Source of the DNA: Streptomyces sp. JH14
Lineage (GTDB): Bacteria; Actinomycetota; Actinomycetes; Streptomycetales; Streptomycetaceae
NCBI RefSeq assembly: GCF_029428675.1
Contig: NZ_JAJNEL010000001.1
Location: 124,001 to 188,000 of the forward strand
DNA length: 64,000 bases
Direction of reading: 5' to 3'
The notes beneath the pieces are model-generated. The model was given only the letters and a program-made list of their open reading frames with translations. It had not been told where the DNA came from and did no database searches. Each line of letters starts with the position of its first letter. Within the stretch, counting starts at the first letter, position 1. Of this stretch, positions 58,897 to 64,000 are shown piece by piece. Made by a program: the position numbers and the translations under genes.

Positions 58897-59418
58897 GTGA
58901 TCAGCGAGCCAAGCAGGCACTGCACGGTGGAGCTCCAGGCCCTGCCGTCGCGGATCGGTCAAGTCCGCAGAATCATCGCGGCGCAATTGCGCTACTGGCG
59001 TCTGGATCCTCTGATCGACCAGGCAGCGCTCGGCGTCACCGAACTGCTGACCAATGTCCACCGGCATGCACAGCCGGACAAAACGTGCACCGTCGAGATC
59101 GAGTTGCTGCTCGACCGGCTGACGGTCTCCGTCCACGACCATGACCCACGGCTGCCGACCGTGTGTGATCCCGACGCGTCCAGCACCTCCGGGCGCGGCC
59201 TGGCGCTGATCGCCGCGGTGAGCGAGAGCTGGGGGGTCCGGCCACGGGGCGGGGCCGGGAAGGTCGTCTGGTTCACACTGCCGGCGCCTTCACTGTTCGC
59301 CGAGCTTCCCCTGCATTCGGTGTACGGGGCAACAACTGACGGGCCGTTCGGCGATGTCGATCCTCCGTCCCTGGAGAAGGTGGCCCACACCGACGCACGG
59401 TCGGCCGCGGTGGGCTGA
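58897..59418 (+). CDS. RsbW-like anti-sigma/ATP-binding regulatory protein (HATPase_c_2)
   Basis: 173 residues, GTG 58897, preceded by CGGGGAG. GHKL ATPase of the anti-sigma type: ELQALPSRIGQVRRIIAAQLRYW, N-box GVTELLTNVHRHAQPDKTC (asparagine in ELLTNVHRHA), and the G1 box VSVHDHDPRLP followed by the G2 region SSTSGRGLALIAAVSESWG. This is the RsbW/SpoIIAB-type fold that usually binds an STAS anti-anti-sigma protein or sigma factor; many Streptomyces paralogues have unknown partners. No STAS or sigma gene is adjacent. The C-terminal ~40 residues are disordered. Confidence 0.88.
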   Translation: MISEPSRHCTVELQALPSRIGQVRRIIAAQLRYWRLDPLIDQAALGVTELLTNVHRHAQPDKTCTVEIELLLDRLTVSVHDHDPRLPTVCDPDASSTSGRGLALIAAVSESWGVRPRGGAGKVVWFTLPAPSLFAELPLHSVYGATTDGPFGDVDPPSLEKVAHTDARSAAVG

Positions 59419-59573
59419 GGGCTCTCAAGTCGTCCCTCCCGCCATGCAGTTGCACGCACCACGGTGGCAGCAGCTCCCCCGCAGCGGGCCCGATCCGAAC
59501 GAAAGGCCCTGGACGGACGGAGAGCGGGACGCCCGGAGGCGCCCCGCCTGTCGTCGACGGCCGACACGAGGTC

Positions 59574-62123
59574 CTAATCGGCGGCGATCGCGCGGAGCAC
59601 GTCCAGACGTGCCGCACGCCGCGCCGGCCGCCAGCCCGCCAGCGCACCGGCGGCGATCCCCACCAGGGCGACCGCCAGGAGCCGCGTCGGCGGCAGCGCG
59701 AAGGCGAACGGGGTTTCGCCCGCGCTTTCCGACGCCTTGACCAGCACCCAGCCGAGGAAGCCGCCGAGCAGCAGGCCTCCTGCCGTGCCGAACGCGGCGA
59801 CCAGGACCGACTCCCAGCGGACCATGGTCCGCAGCTGACGCCGGGTCTGGCCGACGGCCCGCAACAGGCCCAGTTCCCTCGTGCGTTCGTGGATGGCCAG
59901 GGTGAGGGTGTTGGCGATGCCGAGGAGCGCGATCAGTACGGCGAGCGCCAGCAGGGCGTAGACCAGGGTGAGCATCATGTCGATGGGGCCGGCCGAGGAC
60001 TGCGCGTACTCACCACGGGTCTGCACGTCCGGACTGCCGTACGCCGCCGCGGTCTTCTCGACCGCGTCCTTGCCGTCGGCGATGGACACCCCGTCCTTGA
60101 ATGACACGGCGATCAGCGTGTCGGAGTCCTGTGCGCGGTGCGGCGCCCAGGCCTGCCGGCTGATGACGTAATGGCCTGCGAGTTCGGACCGGTCGTAGAG
60201 CGCGTGGACCGTGAAGGTCTGCTGCGTGCCGTCGGTGAAGGTGAGCCGGACGGTGGAGCCGGTGTGCAGACCGCGGTGGGCGGCCTCGGTCGCGGAGACG
60301 GCCATGCCGTTCGCGCCCAGGGCGTCCATCGATCCCTGGGTCCTGCCGAGGTCGAAGACTTCGGCGAGCGCGGCCGCGTCGGTGACGGTCAGGGCACGTC
60401 CCGCCCCGTTCACTTCCGCCACGCCCTTGCCGAGGCCGACCGCCGTCGCCACGTCGGGCAGCCGGTCGACGGCGGGGGCGAGCCCGGGGCTGAGACCGCT
60501 GCCGCCGGCGCCGAACGTGGGCGCGCTGATGGCGACATCACCGGCGAAGGAGCGGTCCACCGTCTGGTTCATGGTCGCCTTCAGCGAGGCGCCGAAAACC
60601 GTGAAGAGCGAGACGACCGCGACGCCGATCATCAGCGCGGTGGCGGTGGCCGCGGTCCGCTTCGGACTGCGCAGGGCGTTGCGCCTGGCGAGACCGCCGG
60701 TGGCACCGCTCAGCCGGTCGAGCGGTGCGCCGAGAACCCGTACGGCGTACGAGGAGGCGACCGGGCCGAGCACGACGAACGCGGCGAGTGCCAGAACCGC
60801 GCCCGTGGCCGACAGCCGGACGGACGGATCGGCCAGGGCGCCGGTCAGGAGGGCACCGACCGCCGCGAGCAGCAGTGCGACGCCGGCGACGGTGCGGGTC
60901 CGGGAGGCCGCCGCGTCGTCGACGGCGGTCTCCCGCAGGGCTGCGAGCGGCGCGGTGCGTCCCGCGCGGACGGCGGGCAGCAGGGCCGAGCCGAGGCACA
61001 CGAGGACGCCGACCGCGAGCGGCAGCAGGAGCGAGACCCCGCTGATCACGAGCGCACCCGCGGGAAACGGGAAGCCGACGGCGGGGAAGAGCGCCTGCAG
61101 TCCGGCGGCGATGCCGATGCCCGCGACCAGTCCGGCGGCGGACGCGAGCACGCCGACCACGCCGGCCTCGACGAGGGTCGAACCGAGGATCTGGCGACGG
61201 GAGGCGCCGAGGGCGCGCAGCAGGGCGTTCTCCCTGGTGCGCTGGGCGACGACGATCGCGAACGTGTTGTGGATGGAGAAGGTGGCGACCAGCAGGACGA
61301 TCCCGGAGAACACGAGCAGGAGCGTGGTGAACAGACTGAGGAACGCTCCGGAGATCACGTTCCGGTTCTCGGCGGCGGAGGCCTGGCCGGTGATGGCCTC
61401 GGTGTTCGCGGGCAGCACCGGAGTCAGTGCGTCCACGAGCTCCTGCTGGCTGGTGCCGGGGGTGGCACGCACCTGGATACCGGACGCCTCGCCCGGCTTC
61501 GGGGTGAGGTACTTCTCGGCGTCGGCCTGTGTCATCCCGGTGTAGGTGACCTGGCCCATGCCGTCCTCGCCGCCGAAGGTGGCCAGGCCGACGACCGTGA
61601 CGTGTACGGGGTCGGGGGTGCGCAGGACGGTCGAGTCGCCGATCTTCAACCCGCCCTTGTCGGCGGTGCCGCGGTTGATGACCACCTCGCCGGGTGCGGA
61701 CGGAACGCGTCCTGCGGCGAGCCGGTAGGGATTCAGCTCCGGGTCCTGGATCCAGTTGCCCGCGAGGGTCGGCGGGCCCTGGCCGCCGATGGGCTTGCCG
61801 TCGGCGCCGATCAGCTGGCCGGCGCCCTGGATGTCGGGGGCTGCTGCGGCGACGCCCGGTGTCCTTTCGATCGTCTTCACCAGTGCGGTGCTCACCGGCT
61901 GCCGGGTGCCCGCCCCTTCACCGGGGACGGTCACCACATTGGTGCTGCGGACGACCGCGTCCGTGCCGGCCGCGGCGTTCGCGAACATCGTGCCGAAGCT
62001 CGCCCGCAGGGTGTCGCCCATGACGAGCGTGCCCGCGAGGAACGCGACGCCGAGCAGAACGGCGGTGACGGTACCGGCGAACCGGCGTTTGTGGGCGCGG
62101 AGCGAGGAGACGCTGAGGCGCAC
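59574..62123 (-). CDS. FtsX-type ABC transporter permease (MacB-like)
   Basis: 849 residues with two FtsX halves. N-terminal helix RRFAGTVTAVLLGVAFLAGTLVMG, a long extracellular MacB-type region (residues ~50-260), then three helices including FSGIVLLVATFSIHNTFAIVVAQRTRENALLRALGASRRQILG, where the last part is the cytoplasmic coupling helix. A second helix set (LDRLSGATGGLARRNALRSPKRTAATATALMIGVAVVSL) and another extracellular region precede the C-terminal helices with NTLTLAIHERTRELGLLRAVGQTRRQLR. MacB-type systems export lipoproteins, peptides or antibiotics, or do mechanotransmission. Coupled with the ATPase gene 17 bp away. Confidence 0.93.
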   Translation of the reverse strand: MRLSVSSLRAHKRRFAGTVTAVLLGVAFLAGTLVMGDTLRASFGTMFANAAAGTDAVVRSTNVVTVPGEGAGTRQPVSTALVKTIERTPGVAAAAPDIQGAGQLIGADGKPIGGQGPPTLAGNWIQDPELNPYRLAAGRVPSAPGEVVINRGTADKGGLKIGDSTVLRTPDPVHVTVVGLATFGGEDGMGQVTYTGMTQADAEKYLTPKPGEASGIQVRATPGTSQQELVDALTPVLPANTEAITGQASAAENRNVISGAFLSLFTTLLLVFSGIVLLVATFSIHNTFAIVVAQRTRENALLRALGASRRQILGSTLVEAGVVGVLASAAGLVAGIGIAAGLQALFPAVGFPFPAGALVISGVSLLLPLAVGVLVCLGSALLPAVRAGRTAPLAALRETAVDDAAASRTRTVAGVALLLAAVGALLTGALADPSVRLSATGAVLALAAFVVLGPVASSYAVRVLGAPLDRLSGATGGLARRNALRSPKRTAATATALMIGVAVVSLFTVFGASLKATMNQTVDRSFAGDVAISAPTFGAGGSGLSPGLAPAVDRLPDVATAVGLGKGVAEVNGAGRALTVTDAAALAEVFDLGRTQGSMDALGANGMAVSATEAAHRGLHTGSTVRLTFTDGTQQTFTVHALYDRSELAGHYVISRQAWAPHRAQDSDTLIAVSFKDGVSIADGKDAVEKTAAAYGSPDVQTRGEYAQSSAGPIDMMLTLVYALLALAVLIALLGIANTLTLAIHERTRELGLLRAVGQTRRQLRTMVRWESVLVAAFGTAGGLLLGGFLGWVLVKASESAGETPFAFALPPTRLLAVALVGIAAGALAGWRPARRAARLDVLRAIAAD

Positions 62124-62140
62124 AGCGGCGCGCGTGCCGG

Positions 62141-62932
62141 TCAGGGCGTCACCACTGCCCGGCCGGGCGCGGGGTCGAAGGCCTTCAGCCGGTCGAGTAC
62201 ACGCTCCGCGGTGGGATCCTGCATCCGGTCGACGAGGCGTCCGTCCGCGAGGAAGACGACCTCGTCGGCGTGGGCGGCGGCGACCGGGTCATGGGTGACC
62301 ATGACCACCGTACGGGCGGACTGCCGGACGGTGCGGCCGAGGAGTTGCAGCACCTCCTGGCCGGACCGGGAGTCGAGGTTGCCGGTCGGTTCGTCGGCGA
62401 AGACGACGTCGGGACTGCCCGCGAAGGCCCGCGCCACGGCGACCCGCTGCTGCTGGCCGCCGGAGAGTTCGGCGGGCCGGTGGTGCAGGCGGTCCCGCAG
62501 GCCCACGGTGTCGATCAGGGCGTCGATCCACTCCTCGTCGCCGCGCTCACCCGCGAGGTCCATGGGGAGGGTGATGTTCTCGGCGACGGTGAGGGTCGGG
62601 ACGAGGTTGAAGGCCTGGAAGACGAAGCCGATGCGTTGCCTGCGCAACAGGGTGAGCCGGCGGTCGTCGAGCGCGCTGAGTTCGGTGTCGCCGATGAAGG
62701 CGGAGCCTGAGGTGAGGGTGTCGAGTCCGGCGGCGCAGTGCATCAGGGTGGACTTCCCGGAGCCGGAGGGCCCCATGATCGCGGTGAAGCGGCCGGCCGG
62801 GAAGTCGACGCTCACCCCGTCCAGGGCCCTGACCTCGGTGTCACCCCTGCCGTAGATCTTCACGGCGTCGACGACGCGGGCGGCGGTGACGGCGTCGGTG
62901 GACGTGGCCGTGGTGCGGACCGTGATGGTCAT
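62141..62932 (-). CDS. ABC transporter ATP-binding protein (MacB/LolD type)
   Basis: 263 residues from ATG 62932. Walker A GPSGSGKSTLMHC, Q-loop FVFQAFNLVPTLTV, signature LSGGQQQRVAVARA, Walker B VVFADEPTGNLDSRSG, and switch histidine VMVTHDPVAAAHADEV. Closest to MacB/LolD ATPases, which pair with FtsX-type permeases such as the one downstream. It powers export across the membrane. The first four bases of its start overlap the stop of the SHOCT gene (ATGA), making one operon of three. Confidence 0.95.
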   Translation of the reverse strand: MTITVRTTATSTDAVTAARVVDAVKIYGRGDTEVRALDGVSVDFPAGRFTAIMGPSGSGKSTLMHCAAGLDTLTSGSAFIGDTELSALDDRRLTLLRRQRIGFVFQAFNLVPTLTVAENITLPMDLAGERGDEEWIDALIDTVGLRDRLHHRPAELSGGQQQRVAVARAFAGSPDVVFADEPTGNLDSRSGQEVLQLLGRTVRQSARTVVMVTHDPVAAAHADEVVFLADGRLVDRMQDPTAERVLDRLKAFDPAPGRAVVTP

Positions 62933-63231
62933 GCGGCACCGCCACGGCCCGTACGGCCGAACTGCTCCTCCAGGACGGAGAGTCGTCGCCAGTACTCGTC
63001 CTCGTCGATCTCGCCCGCGGCGAAGCGGCGTCCGAGCAGGGTGATGGGCGACTGCTCGACGGGCACGTCCGGGCCGCCGTGTGCCGTGCGCGGGCCCCAG
63101 GGGCCGCGCCGGCCACCGCGCCGGGCGGTACGGCGCAGCACGGTGACGACGGTGACCGCGACGGCCGCCCAGATCAGTGGGAAGAGAAGGATCCATGGTC
63201 CGGGTCCGCCGGAGTGCGCCAGGGTGTTCAT
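62929..63231 (-). CDS. SHOCT-domain membrane protein
   Basis: 100 residues from ATG 63231 with GGGAG about nine bases upstream. One membrane helix PWILLFPLIWAAVAVTVVTVL (residues ~13-33), a basic glycine/arginine segment, and a C-terminal SHOCT motif PITLLGRRFAAGEIDEDEYWRRLSVLEEQF (given here as GRRFAAGEIDEDEYWRRL). SHOCT domains are short oligomerisation modules often found beside ABC exporters in actinomycetes. First gene of the operon with the MacB-like ATPase and permease. Confidence 0.85.
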   Translation of the reverse strand: MNTLAHSGGPGPWILLFPLIWAAVAVTVVTVLRRTARRGGRRGPWGPRTAHGGPDVPVEQSPITLLGRRFAAGEIDEDEYWRRLSVLEEQFGRTGRGGAA

Positions 63232-63421
63232 CTCGGTCAGCTCCCTCGGTACGGGGTTCGGTTGCCCGGTTGTCCCGTGTGCTGTTTTCTGTCGCTTCCG
63301 AGCGTGGCTCCGGGTGGGGGTCCGAGTCGTCGTACGGCCAGCGGCCGTGTGCGTACCCCTCTGGGAGTACGCGGCGTACGGGCGGCTGCTCCCGTTGGCC
63401 GGCCAAGATCCACGGATCCTG

Positions 63422-63437
63422 TACCTACTGGTATGTA
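63422..63437. promoter_or_regulatory. TetR-type operator-like dyad
   Basis: TACCTACTGGTATGTA: imperfect dyad (12 of 16 positions symmetrical), the TAC-n-TAC / GTA-n-GTA pattern of TetR operators, just before the TetR remnant and 190 bp from the SHOCT gene start. It could have controlled either side. Confidence 0.45.
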
Positions 63438-63439
63438 CC

Positions 63440-63846
63440 GTGCGTCTCGTGCGCACTCCGGACCGGCTGATCGAGGCCACCCGGGAGCTCCTGTGGGAAC
63501 GCGGCTAAGGGCTGTCCCGTAGTCCCTGGTGGATCAGCGCGCGGCGTCGGATGTGGTGCATCGCAAGGCGGAGGGGCGTCCTCGTACGGGGCGTATTCGG
63601 GCGTTCCGACAACGCGGCGAGGTGCCGCAGCTGTCGTCGTGCGCCCGCCAGGGATTACGGGACAGCCCTTAGGTGCGCACGAGCCCCAAGGTCATCCAGC
63701 AGCACGCGGGCGCCGGCCAGGGCAGCATGTGACACCACGTCGCGGGCAGGTCCGATCCGGCGCTCGCCGCCGTCGTGCGCACGGCGGCGGACCTGCGACA
63801 GATACGGGACGGCCCGGGATCGGCGTACGAACGGCCGACACCCTGA
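63440..63846 (+). pseudogene. TetR-family regulator, split by a MITE and with internal stops
   Basis: From GTG 63440 or 63449 the frame reads RTPDRLIEATRELLWERG, the start of a TetR helix-turn-helix, and is cut at 63506 by the TA of an inserted element. After the element the reading resumes at 63673 with VRTSPKVIQQHAGAGQGSM, the rest of the HTH, and a TGA follows where homologues have tyrosine. Beyond it HHVAGRSDPALAAVVRTAADLRQ and GPGSAYERPTP can still be recognised before a final TGA at 63844-63846. So besides the insertion there are at least two further stops. Probably it once regulated the divergent ABC operon or a lost gene. Confidence 0.75.
63508..63669. mobile_element. 162-bp MITE-like element inserted in a TetR gene
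   Basis: Terminal inverted repeats start AGGGCTGTCCCGTAGTCCCT and end with the complement AGGGCTGTCCCGTAATCCCT; the 25-base arms differ at two positions. TA dinucleotides flank both ends (63506-63507, 63670-63671), a two-base target duplication. The inside (about 110 bp) has no coding frame, so it must move in trans with a transposase having similar ends; the ends recall those of IS5/IS630-type elements in Streptomyces. Confidence 0.85.
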
Positions 63847-63954
63847 TCCTGCCGTCGATCGGCGAGCTCGCGACGCGGAACTGCCGGTATGCGGGCTCGG
63901 CGGCCGTGGAGCAGCGGCACGAGGAGTGTCCTGCCGGCGCTCCACGGCACCTGT

Positions 63955-64000
63955 TCAGGCCAGTGCGCTCAGCGGGTCGTCGAGAACCGGCTGCCAGGCC
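63955..64000 (-). CDS. C-terminal end of an unidentified minus-strand gene (tentative)
   Basis: Fifteen codons at the edge of the window read AWQPVLDDPLSALA to a TGA at 63957-63955. The residue composition looks protein-like and a flanking real gene would be expected here, but a fragment this short cannot be identified. Confidence 0.25.
   Translation of the reverse strand, partial: AWQPVLDDPLSALA

Overview
The window looks like a piece of a Streptomyces chromosome. It has very high GC with codon third positions almost always G or C, GTG and TTG starts, many ATGA/GTGA start-stop overlaps, strong G+C hairpin terminators without U-tracts, several apparently leaderless genes, and families typical of the genus (DUF6114, DUF6230, DUF6461, DUF6643, TerD, a SHOCT protein beside an ABC exporter, PASTA-less secreted proteins). 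No rRNA, tRNA, CRISPR array, prophage or biosynthetic gene cluster was seen.

Layout. 1-3.4 kb: tail of a GH29 alpha-L-fucosidase, an AraC regulator, and a translationally coupled sugar isomerase plus Gfo/Idh/MocA dehydrogenase. 3.5-5.6 kb: a small stress island (frameshifted flavin/pyridoxamine-oxidase-like gene, cyclic-nucleotide-binding-domain protein, tandem universal stress protein). 6.3-9 kb: HAD hydrolase and a DUF6230-DUF6114-secreted protein operon. 9.4-12.4 kb: response regulator, sensor kinase and two small exported proteins in one operon, preceded by a near-perfect 29-bp dyad. 12.6-14.1 kb: long-form GAPDH. 14.4-18.2 kb: polysaccharide deacetylase, EamA transporter and short-chain dehydrogenase, divergent from a diacylglycerol-type glycosyltransferase. 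18.3-23.7 kb: small protein, glyoxalase-like protein, a second DnaK-GrpE pair under a consensus promoter, and an S66 peptidase.

23.7-32.4 kb is a uronate/glucarate scavenging locus: two secreted GH79-like glycosidases, a LacI regulator, 5-dehydro-4-deoxyglucarate dehydratase, a sodium:solute symporter, and, between them, a glucarate dehydratase gene reduced to its two ends. Its two promoters carry distinct operator-like sequences placed at the transcription start. 33-38.4 kb is dominated by a 1462-residue secreted protein that combines a lysozyme-like domain, a golvesin/xanthan-lyase-like domain and a NucA/NucB DNase domain; a DUF6461 gene converges on it.

38.9-63.2 kb is mostly ordinary core genome: MHS transporter, Nudix hydrolase, apolipoprotein N-acyltransferase, O-antigen-ligase-like protein, glutamate-racemase-like protein, HpnB-type glycosyltransferase, double TerD protein, a beta-helix/AAA+ ATPase fusion, a giant membrane alpha/beta hydrolase, DeoR regulator, two SRPBCC proteins, a cysteine-synthase-like enzyme, an RsbW-like ATPase, and an FtsX-type ABC exporter with a SHOCT protein. 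At 63.4-63.9 kb a TetR gene is split by a 162-bp MITE-like element and has further stops. Start sites, promoters and hairpins are read by eye; family names rest on motif recognition, not on database searches.
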